A stretch of DNA of 64,000 bases from Flectonema sp. DT1601 (taxonomy: Eukaryota > Euglenozoa > Diplonemea > Diplonemida > Diplonemidae): NCBI GenBank assembly GCA_964019425.1, contig OZ025812.1:1007027-1071026 (forward strand), read 5' to 3'. Position 1 is the stretch's first letter. Each line of letters opens with the position of its first letter. This document shows positions 54,103 to 64,000 of the stretch, one piece after another. The position numbers and the translations under genes were made by a program. The notes under the pieces were generated by a model. That model had not been told where the DNA came from. It did no database searches and saw only the letters and a list, made by a program, of their open reading frames with translations.

Positions 54103-55137
54103 CTGTTGTGTGTGTTGTCTTTCTTTGAAGACGGACGAGGTAAGCCTGTTTGTTTCAGGGAGCTGATGGTCGGTCTCATAGTGAGGTGAATAACCTCTTT
54201 TTGTGGTGATTGTTGTGTGTGAAAAAAAATTACTAAAATTATTATTATTATTTTTTTTTTTTTTCCCCCTTCTCAATCCCACGGGATGCCCCCCCTCTAC
54301 ACTCAGCATTTATATTTATGTTGTCACTCTTCTACTAGTCTGTGGTGTACTTTTTATTTTATTTTTTATATTTTCTTTAGATTTTCAAATTATTTTTTAT
54401 TTCTATTCAGATTCCCTGTTCAAAGGGCAAACTGATTGGAATGCATCTCAAAAAAGATTATTAGATCCTGATTGGCGTCTTCCTTCTTTCTCCCTCTCTT
54501 ATCAATAATATCACTTGCTGTTTTTAAAAAAAAAAAAAAAAAAATATTATTTTCAGTTATTGTAATTTGGGAAGGAATTTTCGTTCTTTCTTTACTATAG
54601 GTTTTTCCTCTCATTGATTTGTAGCCGCAGTCTGATAAGTAACAAAAGATAGATTCTAACTGTGAGTACTGAAGGGTACTCCAGCTGCTCACTTTATGGT
54701 TCCTATCGTGGTTGTGTTGGTGGCTTTATTTTCTTTTTTTTTTTTCAAGGTAGAGTCTTTTTTATTTATTTTTTTTATTATATTTTTTAAGAGGTTGTTG
54801 ATATTTTAAAATATTCAGGTTTACTCTCCCCCCCCTCCGATATCCCCTCGTTCATTCTTTTCTAAGAGTGTTTTGTTTGTATTTAAAATGTGTTGCTTTA
54901 TCAAATAGCTCTTCGTATTTGTTTGAAAGGGTTCATTTTGTTGTCACACCTGTCTACGAAAAAAAAAAATCAAATTGGAGAAAATGAGATTAAATAAAAA
55001 ACCTTTTCTTCTTTTTCAAAGACAATATTATTCAAAAAGAGGGGTACTCAAATTATCATCTCTTCCGATGCTTTTGAGAAGTTTATAAATAATTACTATT
55101 ACCACAGACTGTGGGATTTGAACCAAAAAAAAAAAAA
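54103..55137. other. Intergenic spacer, 1.03 kb
   Basis: No gene is seen; T runs and A runs dominate. It ends in ATTACCACAG (AG at 55107) and 13 A residues touching the next ATG. Confidence 0.6.
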
Positions 55138-56895
55138 ATGCGAAGCCGTGTGGAGCGTGAAAAACCCGCTTCGGAGGGTAAGAAACTGCTTTCAGACAGT
55201 GCGCTTGCGAGGCTGCTTTACAATTGGCAGGCTGACGGAGGGGGAAATAGAAGTTCAATGGAAGTCTGTCAGAGATTGGTTCAACTCCCTGGGTTCAGGT
55301 CACCGTTGGAATACGTCGTACTGCACACTGCAGCAGGAGAGAAGTCTCACGATATGAGACTTAACTTGAGATTGTTTGATAAGAACGCTTCTATTTCAGA
55401 TGAGAAGATATTCGCTCAAAAAGAACGACTCGACGCTCGACGAGCAGAACTGCGACACTTAATTGATGAGACTCGCAAGGGTGTTCAAAGAGCAACATCA
55501 GAATCGAAGGAAGCCCGACTGGAAGCTGATGAAGCAGCAGCTGAGTTGGCATTTCAAAGAAAGAGACTAGCAGCCCTTCGAAGTCAAAAACTCGCTTTTG
55601 AGGCAATCTGTTCGCACAATGATCGCCAGAGAGAGTCTTTCCGAACGTCCTCGATTTCTGCATCTCTTTTTAAAGAACCTCCTTTGAGGAACCCAGACCA
55701 TCCCGTAGTAGCTGACGTACTTCAAAAACTACGTCGGCTACTGGGCGAGGGAGGGGCCACTCAAGTTCAGAATATTACCAACCCGCTGGCATCAGTTCCG
55801 GCACCTGCACAGAATTCACTGAAAGATTTAAATAAGATTCCAGTCACTGAAGGAAGATCAATCCTTTCTGCTCTTCAAAAGCAAGTTGAACTCGCAATAA
55901 ACGAACTTAAAACGATGGGAGGAGACGAAGCTCCACTATTTGACACCAGTGCTGGTGTTAGTGATCTCAGGATACTCACAAAGACTGGTCAGGAAAGTCA
56001 CATGAAAATGTTTATCGAACAAGAGGAAATTAAGAACACGGCGGCAAACTACAGAACTGAAGCATCTGCTGTTTGCCAAAAGATTTTAGAACGACTAGAT
56101 CATCAGTCAACACTTGTTAGGCAACTGACGGAAGCCCAGGCGAGAACACAAGGAACTGAAGCTCAAAAGAAGATAATTGAACAACACTTGCAACAGATTT
56201 CATCAACGGGGAGGAGTCACAAAAGCAGAGCAATTGTTGAGAAGCGACCAATCGTTGAGGGTCTTCGAATGAAGAGGGATGAGAGGATTAGTTTGATATC
56301 AAAATTAACGTCACTCATGTCAGCAGCTGAGAATCCCGAAGAACTTCCACCGACGTTAGCGATAACTGGAAAGAGTGATGTGTCACCTAAAAGGTTGGGA
56401 AGGATATCTCTGGGAGCTCACTCTGATTTAGTAAAAGAATCGTTATTAGGAATTCAATCACTCCCTCACAATGATGTTCAGGAGTTGTCAGATGCTCTTC
56501 CTGGAACTGGAAGTCAGATCCTCTCTGGGATTGAACAGTCGACTACTGATCATTCTGCTTCTGATCCAACTTCACTTCAGTATTGTCTTCTTAGACTCCG
56601 ACAGGCATTTTCAAAACGTCAAATCCTACGAGAGAAACTCTTATTTCACAACACGACGATGGCTTCTAAGAATTCTCTTCGAGATGATGTCGCATCTCAT
56701 ATCGCTGAAGGTATCCGAAACTGGCAAGAATGCGTCTCTAAATTCACACACGTCGTCCACGGTATTAAAGAATGTCAGGACTTCTTACAATCACTCGATG
56801 GAGACTTTGATAAACTCATCGAAGTTAGTAAAGATCTTCACTCGCAACCTGCTTCTAAAATTCCACACATTTTAGAAAGATATCAACAACACTAA
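55138..56895 (+). CDS. Coiled-coil protein resembling augmin subunit HAUS5
   Basis: This single exon of 585 residues starts MRSRVEREKPASEGKK. A globular N-terminus (about residues 20-85, with SPLEYVVLHTAAGEKS and DMRLNLRLFDK) leads into a long coiled coil from about residue 95, in which LDARRAELRHLIDETRKG begins the first helix. Vertebrate HAUS5 has the same order: a short domain with a YIL.HV...K..RGNL-like segment, then long helices over about 630 residues. Augmin nucleates branching microtubules in the spindle. The likeness is a layout match with few fixed residues, so other microtubule coiled coils are possible. The next gene starts 178 nt after the stop. Confidence 0.45.
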   Translation: MRSRVEREKPASEGKKLLSDSALARLLYNWQADGGGNRSSMEVCQRLVQLPGFRSPLEYVVLHTAAGEKSHDMRLNLRLFDKNASISDEKIFAQKERLDARRAELRHLIDETRKGVQRATSESKEARLEADEAAAELAFQRKRLAALRSQKLAFEAICSHNDRQRESFRTSSISASLFKEPPLRNPDHPVVADVLQKLRRLLGEGGATQVQNITNPLASVPAPAQNSLKDLNKIPVTEGRSILSALQKQVELAINELKTMGGDEAPLFDTSAGVSDLRILTKTGQESHMKMFIEQEEIKNTAANYRTEASAVCQKILERLDHQSTLVRQLTEAQARTQGTEAQKKIIEQHLQQISSTGRSHKSRAIVEKRPIVEGLRMKRDERISLISKLTSLMSAAENPEELPPTLAITGKSDVSPKRLGRISLGAHSDLVKESLLGIQSLPHNDVQELSDALPGTGSQILSGIEQSTTDHSASDPTSLQYCLLRLRQAFSKRQILREKLLFHNTTMASKNSLRDDVASHIAEGIRNWQECVSKFTHVVHGIKECQDFLQSLDGDFDKLIEVSKDLHSQPASKIPHILERYQQH

Positions 56896-57073
56896 AAACA
56901 TCTGACGAGAGTTCCTTATTTGTTGTAGATTTGGTAGAAAATAGATTTTGAATGATTTTCCTGTTATTTTTTTTTGTAGTTTCTTTTTATTTGGATTAGA
57001 AATTTTGGAAACGTGCGAATACCAAGAAAGACAATAACAATTAATAACAGGGACCCCCCCCAAAGATATCCAC

Positions 57074-58787
57074 ATGAGGGGTTCACGAAGACCGAAGGGA
57101 TTTGGTCTCTTCAATACGGAGGCTGCAGGTGCCGGTGGAGGAAATGAATCGAATTCTAATGTGATGCAGGTCATGGAACCCGACACCATTCGTAGAGATT
57201 GGAGAGCATCACCAGAAGTTGATAAGGCGATGCAGGAACGTAAAATGGAATTCGTCAAAAAAGATGGCATGCGAGTAGAGATTGGACGGGGAGCATTCGC
57301 TAAAGCTTACCTCGCTAGGAAAGATGACGGAAAGGAATTCGTTGTAAAAGAAGTAGACTTGACAAAGCTCGGAGAAGATCAGAAAAAAAAGGTTTGCCCT
57401 CCTCACGTCTTGTTAAAAAACATCACATCAAATTAATTATTTTAAAGACCTCTTCTTGTCTTTCTAATTACAATCAACGTAACAACTCACCAAACAGGCC
57501 GGTCTGGAAGTAACTTTCTTAAAATCTTTACATCACGTTCATGTGATTGGATGTACTGATGCTTTCAACACTTCTGGCATCCTTCATATTGTGTATGTTT
57601 TACTTCACATTGATGTTATCAAGTCTATGAAATAATTTGATAATAATTAAAACAGACTTGAGTACGCAAGTGGTGGGACTCTTACTTCTATTATTGACGA
57701 GAAAAGAAAGGCAAACGAGAAGTTTTCAGCAGACGAAGTCCTCCGCTGGGCCGCCCAACTAGCAGCAGCTCTACAACACTTGCATAGTCAAAAAGTTCTA
57801 CACAGAGATTTAAAGACTGCGAATGTCTTTCTAGATTCTGAATTGAGAGTCAAGTTGGGTGATTTCGGACTCTCTCGGAAACTCGAAGACGCCGACAACT
57901 TCAGCGGGCAGCAAGTAGGAACTCCTTACTACTTCGCACCTGAGGTTGTGCAGTCAAAACCGTTTTCAAATAAAACAGACATCTGGAGTGCGGGAGTTAT
58001 TATTTACGAATTGGCATTCTTGCAGAAACCATTTCAAGCGAAAAGCATTCGCGGATTGTATCGTAAAATAGAAGCAATGTCTTACGAGACAATGCCTGAA
58101 GAAAGTAACTCTGACGTCCGTCGGATATTGAAGTCAATTCTAGTCGAGCAAAGTGCCCGTCCTAGCGCCTCAAAGCTCTGCAGGGATGACGCTTTGGTCA
58201 GATTCGTACCAACATCAGTACTCGCAACTCCGCCGCGATGTCCTTCTGTGTCTCCAGCAGAAGTTGCTGCAATAGAAGAGTCACCCAACATCAACTCGAA
58301 TACTACGAAAGACGATCCGACTCTTAAAGAGCGGAAGGACTTGGCAGGTGCTAAGGAAACGACTGAGAGGAAAAGGAAGAGCAAAGCCGTGGCAAAGATG
58401 CTCCAATCTGTTGTTGGAAGTGTCAGACCAAAGGGACAACATGGAGGTGATAATTTAGATGTCTTACCAGCAATGTCACCGAGTGGAATGGGAGGGAGGA
58501 GTTCTGTAGTGTCGTCACCTCCTAAAAGTGGGACGAGGAAGAGTAGCGAAGTGAAGAGTCAAACGACTGTGAGATACCATCCACCACCACCACCACCACC
58601 AAAGAAGAAGATAGCTGAGCCCCACGACGAGGAGTCCAACGACTACGAAGATGACTTCGAAGATGCTCCAAACGATTCCGACTCTGGAGACTACTTCGAC
58701 GATGAAGACGACTACGATGACGACTTCGAATCGTTTGATGATACGGAACTACTTCAAGTGAAGGAACTCGTTGGACTTACTACCTGA
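57074..58787 (+). CDS. NEK-like protein kinase with acidic tail
   Basis: Three exons (57074-57391, 57498-57592, 57656-58787) with introns of 106 and 63 nt encode 514 residues. The kinase domain spans about residues 65-330. Visible motifs are the glycine loop IGRGAFAKAY, VVKEVDL with the ATP lysine, HRDLKTANVFLD, GDFGLSRK and YYFAPEVV, so all catalytic residues are present. HRDLKTANVFL and the short activation segment are typical of NEK kinases, which act on centrioles and cilia. The tail has a basic patch, a run of seven Pro, and an acidic Asp/Glu/Tyr-rich region (DYFDDEDDYDDDF). A CAG ends 23 nt before the ATG. Confidence 0.85.
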
Positions 58788-59222
58788 CTGTCACTATCTT
58801 CCTTCCGACTTTTTTTTATTCTTAACACCGTCCTAAAACGGCATTTACAGCCGGCGGTTTGCAACCTCCGCTAACAAAATACTTGTTGTAGAAATACACT
58901 TTCTCTTTTAGAACTTATTGGAGGTATTTTAGCCGCCCTGGACCTTTTTTTCTCTAGAAGTGCGCCTTCTCGTTTTTATTCTTTTGTTGAGGTTATGTTT
59001 TATATGTTGCGCAAAGATACGTTTCGGCCAATACTCCGGTATAATAATTTTATATTTGCAGAAATGTGTGCAGACAGGGAATTGAACTTTGACAACTTTT
59101 ATTCTACAGCTGCGGTAACATTTCTGTGAAAACTTTTATGTGTTTTTATGAAGATGACAAAAGAGAGTGAGATATTGTTAATTATTATTTTTTTATAGCA
59201 TCAGGGGGCCCATCTCATCAAA
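58788..59222. other. Intergenic spacer, 435 nt
   Basis: No gene is seen. It ends in TTTTTTTATAG (AG at 59199) or CATCAG (59205), candidate 3' splice sites 17 to 23 nt before the next start. Confidence 0.6.
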
Positions 59223-61752
59223 ATGCCGGGCAAACAAAAGGCCAAGGACCGTTTGGATTACTATTATGAGTTGGCGAAGACGATGGGATATCGTAGTCGT
59301 GCTTCCTTTAAGCTGATTCAGTTGAACAGAAAATACGACTTCTTATCAAAAGCAAAGACTCTGGTTGATTTGTGTGCGGCTCCAGGAAGTTGGACTCAGG
59401 TAGCGTCAAAAGAGATGCCGTCGTCGTCGACTATTATTGCAGTCGATTTGGTGAAGATCGCCGCCATGAAGAACGTGAAAACACTCGTGGGAGATATCAC
59501 AACCGACAAGACTCGCGCTGAAATTAAACAACTTCTCAACAAGAAGAAATGCGAAGTAGTTATCCACGATGGTGCTCCTAACGTTGGAGGAGCCTGGGCA
59601 AAGGATGCCTTTGGACAGAACTTGCTTACATTGAAAGCGTCGAAATTGGCTTGCGAGCTACTTCAACCAGACGGATGGTTTATTACGAAAGTGTTTCGTT
59701 CTACTGACTCCAACAGACTGCTGTACGTATTGAAACAGTTATTCGAAAAGGTTGAACAGTTCAAACCAAAAGCATCTCGTCAACAGTCTGCAGAAGTGTT
59801 CTTTGTATGCGCTGGTTACAAAGCACCAAAGAAGCTCGACCCGAGTATGTTCTCTCAAAAGACAGTCTTCGAAGAAATGGAAGACGGTCAGGCACTCGAC
59901 AAGGACGATCCATTGGCTCACATCAACAGAAAGGGTCACCGCAAGGCAGTCGGATACGCAGTCGGTAAAATGCTTCTTCACTCAAAAGCGAGTGTCAGAC
60001 AGTTCCTTGAAGCGGAAGACCCAAAACAATTCCTCAACACATACAATGAAATTGTTTGGGAAGAGGGAGATGAAGACCTAAAGAATCACAAATCAACGAA
60101 CGAGGATGTGATTGAAGATTTCAAAGATCTTCAAGTAATCAGTCAATGGAATAAAAACAAACTTATAAAGTGGGCTAGAAACATCAACAGAGAAATTGCT
60201 GAAGAAGCCGGAGATATCCGCGCTGCTGGTCGTGAAGCCAACCAATTAGAAGCTGAGTTCGAAGAAAAGGAAGAGAATGAGGAGGAAAAGCTCCAAAACG
60301 AAATCGCTGCGATGCACAAACGTCACGAGAAAGCCAAGAAGAGATCTGAGCGTAAAATGATTGACAGGAAGCTGCTTCAGGCAGAGCGACTTGGTTACAA
60401 CCCAGCTGACCATATGGATGATGGTGCGCAAAACGACTTCTTCGAGTTTTCAAAAATGGATCTCGGGAACGCTAAGGCTGACATCGATCAGAGTGCTTAC
60501 GACGAACACGCTGAGGTCGGAAAGGACACCCGTATTGCATCTCTCAATATCCACGCTCGTGATGAAGAAGGTCGTGACATGGTATGTCTTTATAGATTAT
60601 TGTTATGTAATCGATAGTTACATAAAATAGTTTAATTAAAAACAATCAAAACAGGTTATGGATGCTGACCGCGAATCTGAAGACGAAGACGAAGATGAAG
60701 ATGAGGGAAACAACGAAGCTGAGCAGGCCTCCGATGACGAGGAAGAAGAACTCGTCAATCCTCGTAATGCCCGTACTGCTGCTGAGAGAGCTGCCGTAAC
60801 TACTGGTGATTATTATAAATCTATTGAAAGAGTATTAGACAACGCTTATAAAAACAAAGAAGACTACGAGTCTGACGAAACAATGACAGACGATGACGAC
60901 GATTCAGAAGTAGAACCAGAGAAGTGGCTCGACAGCTCAGAGGAAGGCGACAGTTCAACAGAAGAGAGTGACGAGGACTCGGATTCTATTGCTGAGGTAC
61001 AATTATTATTATTATTTCACAAAATTGAAGTTATTTGTAGTTAAGATTCTTTAAAAATTAAAATAAAACAGGAACGTAGAACAAAGCGTGTTAAGCCAGA
61101 GACTACTGTTGATGACACTAAGAACCCTGAAGAAGACGCGGCACCTACACTTCAGCAATCGCTACGTGTTGACAGAATAGCACAGTCGAAAAAGAACAAA
61201 AGGAAAGGTCCTGGTGGTTTTGAAGAAATCCCAGCCGCCATGAGGGATCCAGAGACCAGAGCGAGAACTCTGGCAATTGGAACTCAGATGCTCGACAAGA
61301 GGAGAAAGAGAGAGATCCTTGAAGCTGGTATTCACAGATTCTGTCATGCGGACGAGGGACTGCCAAAGTGGTTTACTGATGACGAGAAGCGTCACAACGT
61401 TCGACCACTTCCAATCACTAAAATGGAAGTCGATGATCAAAAGTCTCGTTTTAAAGAAATCAATGCCCGTCCTTCTAAAAAGGAAGCCGAAGCCGTTGCG
61501 AGACGTAGAAAGCGTGCGGCACACAATCTGGAGCGAATTATGAGAAAGGAGAAGTCCGACCCGCGACTAAAGGGAACTACTGAAGGTCTGACAGTCAGAA
61601 GACTTATGAGAGGACAAGAACTTCGCCGAAAGAAGAAGAAGGTAGCACAGGATGGAAAGTCCAAGGGAGAAGAACGTCTTGCGAAGAAGAAGGAGAAGTT
61701 CAACGCCAAGAAGGGAGGAAAGGGAGGAAAGAACAAACGCAAGAGAGGCTAA
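59223..61752 (+). CDS. Spb1/FTSJ3 rRNA 2'-O-methyltransferase
   Basis: Three exons (59223-60581, 60655-60996, 61072-61752) with introns of 73 and 75 nt encode 793 residues, close to the roughly 840 of yeast Spb1. The N-terminal RrmJ/FtsJ domain (about 20-220) has K30 in RASFKLIQ, the SAM motif DLCAAPGSW, HDGAPNV, ITKVF and SAEVFFV, which supply the K-D-K-E catalytic set. A middle DUF3381-type helical region with NREIAEEAGDIRAAGREA follows, then acidic runs, and the C-terminal Spb1 domain (KEAEAVARRRKRA, then RLMRGQELRRKKKK). The enzyme methylates 25S/28S rRNA in the nucleolus during 60S assembly. The fit is clear. Confidence 0.93.
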
Positions 61753-62215
61753 ACTGCAATTGCTGTTATTTAATTTCTTTCTTGTGTAACATCTGATGAA
61801 CTTCTTCTTAATTAGAATCGTCAATCTAACCCACTTGAAGTACACCAATCATGTTATCTTTTGAACTGCTCGAACGAGTGGCAGCAATCAAATTAGGAAA
61901 TCTGTGTCATTTACTTATCAATTTTGAAAAGAAAAAAAAGAGAAAAAGAATAATTAAAAAAAAAAAAAAAAAGTCCTTTTGGAGATCTCCCTTATCAGAT
62001 TTACGAACTTCCTTTCATTTCCTCCTTTTCTTTGTTTTCCCTGCCCCCCCCCAAAGCTGATCAGTAGTTTCGTTTGAAATCAATTCTGAGTGTTTGCTTT
62101 GCTAATTAACTTTTATTATTATTATTTTACTTCGCAGGTTGTGAAGCCGTAGGCCATGATTGATTGAATAGTTTCCAATAATACTTTTTCATCCTCAGAG
62201 TGGAAGAGAGAAACA
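61753..62215. other. Intergenic spacer, 463 nt
   Basis: AT-rich and without a gene. It ends in TTTTTCATCCTCAG (AG at 62198), a strong 3' splice site 17 nt before the next start. Confidence 0.6.
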
Positions 62216-63724
62216 ATGCGCAGTCTTGCTACGTTGACGGTTGTGATGTTGACGCTGATGGGATGCGAAAGTACGAAGACCATTCGTTGGATTGTAAATT
62301 CAAAAGAAACGGATGCAAACGTCAACATGTGGAAGGTATGTTTTTTATAATAATGAGAGAATGCCAAAAGTACAGGACTATTTGGGCCAAAGGTAACTGG
62401 CAGCACCTCCCGGAACATATTCTGACCACTTCCTGCTATGTTCTATATTCGAAAAATTGAAATCCATCCCACTTTACTCATCGCCACTTCCAAAATTCCA
62501 TATTTTCTCATGCAAAATGGTTGTATTTGCACTGTGGGTGCCTGTAACTAAGGGGGAAGCAGGTTAGTACAAAGTCCTACTTAACACCAATCTATGGTAA
62601 TTGCAATCTCCCTTCTGTTTCAGAGAAAAGGATTGGCAAACTTAAAACACTTGATGTAGTTACACTGATGGGGTTTGCTCGTGCACGAACTAGGTACTAA
62701 CAGAACACTCAACATGCTGTCACAATTGTTTGGTAGTGTGCTGGTACACTCACTCCTTTCTTCGTTTGATATACATTCTCATGGGGCCAGAGGACACGGT
62801 TGTGCTGCTAGTCTCTGAGTCTGAAGCCCCAGTGGTACTGCTGCTGCATTCTGTGTCTTGAGATCTCTCTGAGCCAGGGCAGTTCCTTCTATCATGACCA
62901 TGTTCACCACATGTCCCACACTTCTGCTTCTTCCTTCCTGACTGTGGGGGGGGGTCTTACTGGTGTTCTGCTTCTTAAGGCTGCGCGCATGTGCTGGACC
63001 TCCAAACAAGACATCCTTCCTCTCTCGCTTATTCTTCAGAGTTGATGAGCTTCGAGTGCTCGATCTGTTCACATTCGTCAGACAGATCATCGCCGATGGT
63101 CAGGGGGGTTCTGCCAATTATCAGTTTCTCGGTCTTCGTTAACGGCAATTTTGACAAGATCCTGGGGATGTGGTATGTGTGAGTGCCGTCTTGTCTTGCT
63201 TGAGCTCGAACTGGGTCTTCTTATCGGCGAAGGTGGTGAAGAATATCCGCCCCTGGCTATCCTTGCGGTATGTGAGGATACTAGTAATAGCAGGTAACCT
63301 GAAACTCTGAACAGTTACTGCTTGCTCTTTAAAGAATAGAAAGACGGGGTCCGTGTTCGCGAGCATCCGCAGTGCAGCACCGACATCGGTTAATGTTACT
63401 ATGGCCTTCTCTCTTGAGACAGTCTGGATGATGTTGGAGATGCAGCCGAAGTGCCTGTCACAGTTGCTCTTGCCATGCCCAGGAAAGAAGTTCACACTCA
63501 CAACTCTTGCATGTGGCTCACAATAGTTACATTCTGGAAGTGGGTTCCGCTATCACACCAGACGTGGACAGGCTTTGTGCCGTCTTTTATGATATCCATC
63601 TCCCAGAACTTCTTTAACACAAGGTGCGTTACTGCTGCATCTTGGTTGGTGTGTGGCATTAAAAAATCGACAAAGCGTGCCTCTACTTTGTCACTGTTAT
63701 TATGCTTGGAGTGGATGTCATTAT

Positions 63725-63765
<41 letters not shown>

Positions 63766-64000
63766 CAAAAAAAAAATGTTTTATCACCGAAACCAACACA
63801 GGACCACAAGGATTGTGTGAAGGGTTTCATCGGAGCATCAGACCTGACTAATGGAGTGATTCACGTTTTTAAAAACGGATCAACAGCAGAAGCTGAAGGA
63901 CACAATATAAAAAATGAAGCAGCTCCAACTCTAGCACACGGTCTGGAATACCACGCGGTGTTGAATGTCGATCAGGATGCGATCCAAACTGGAGCTGCAG
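62216..64000 (+). CDS. Predicted secreted protein, 5' part (runs off the window)
   Basis: Exon 1 (62216-62335) encodes MRSLATLTVVMLTLMGCEST and 20 more residues: a clear signal peptide ending near a GC, which could also be a lipoprotein-like or simple cleavage site. The donor is AAGGTATGT. Exon 2 begins at 63802 after ACCAACACAG and continues in phase 0 to the window end (HKDCVKGFIGASDLTN, then GLEYHAVLNVDQDAIQTG). The protein should be exported or membrane-bound; no domain is recognised. The first intron (62336-63801, 1466 nt) is about fifteen times longer than others here because it carries a transposon remnant. An alternative frame through exon 1 (EERNNAQSCYVDGC) is open but lacks an ATG. 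Confidence 0.6.
62336..63801 (+). other. Oversized intron of the secreted-protein gene
   Basis: GTATGT to CAACACAG, 1466 nt, against 63 to 106 nt for nearly all other introns in the window. It holds the antisense transposase remnant and a run of 33 T (63727-63759). Near its ends, TTTTTTATAAT occurs at about 62342 and again at about 63754, a possible target duplication, although T-rich strings recur easily here. Confidence 0.55.
62750..63726 (-). mobile_element. Decayed DDE-type DNA transposon remnant
   Basis: On the minus strand, pieces of one protein occur in order in different frames. First comes a segment with VHVWCDSGTHFQN, then NFFPGHGKSNCDRHFGC, then KTEKLIIGRTPLTIGDD, and finally a CCHC zinc knuckle CGTCGEHGHDRRNC near 62876-62921 with a short Ser/Thr-rich end. 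An Asp in a W-D-S-G-x-H-F motif followed by HGKS-CD is a pattern I associate with cut-and-paste transposases, and a C-terminal zinc knuckle also fits. The frame is interrupted several times, so it cannot be active. The 5' part is missing and no terminal inverted repeats were found. The family is not assigned. Confidence 0.55.

Noticed and set aside
1-64000. CRISPR arrays, rRNA genes and prophage-like modules
   Set aside because: No regularly spaced repeats, rRNA core sequences or phage gene sets are present, and the gene structure is eukaryotic.

Overview
The window is nuclear DNA of a eukaryote. Genes are broken by short GT-AG introns (mostly 63 to 106 nt), the code is standard, and spacers are very AT-rich and full of A and T homopolymers of 10 to 37 nt. 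The gene set includes a tubulin-type carboxypeptidase, a BART-domain protein, a NEK-type kinase, a coiled-coil protein resembling augmin HAUS5 and cytoskeletal repeat proteins, which points to a flagellated protist. No rRNA, convincing tRNA or CRISPR array was found.

The most telling feature is the layout. All 21 accepted or probable protein genes lie on the + strand, several only 130 to 380 nt apart, and almost every start codon has a YAG 3' splice site 7 to 45 nt upstream. This is what polycistronic transcription with spliced-leader trans-splicing looks like. It would fit a euglenozoan that also keeps cis-introns (for example diplonemid-like), but the lineage is an inference and I saw no spliced-leader RNA gene.

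Layout. 1-336: end of a TMEM151-like membrane protein. 337-4249: gene-poor. 4250-7179: a small two-exon gene, a myristoylation-type MGQCC protein and a Q-rich protein. 7180-9456: malate synthase G. 10728-12302: MFS transporter. 13995-23615: nine genes (RLS-repeat protein, unknown, class II histone deacetylase, BART protein, VAP/MSP membrane protein, EF-hand-like coiled coil, CCCH zinc finger), interrupted by degenerate repeats at 14825-15368. 23616-46979: a 23 kb stretch without a convincing gene, with homopolymers, hairpins and a few composition-balanced islands. 46980-47758: two small genes. 51253-61752: a helical protein, cytosolic carboxypeptidase, HAUS5-like protein, NEK-like kinase and the rRNA methyltransferase Spb1/FTSJ3. 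62216-64000: the start of a secreted protein whose first intron is about 1.47 kb and holds an antisense, decayed DNA-transposon remnant.

The genes do not form a metabolic operon. They are a mix of housekeeping (ribosome biogenesis, membrane contact, chromatin, carbon metabolism) and microtubule or cilium functions, as expected for an unrelated set of cistrons in one transcription unit.
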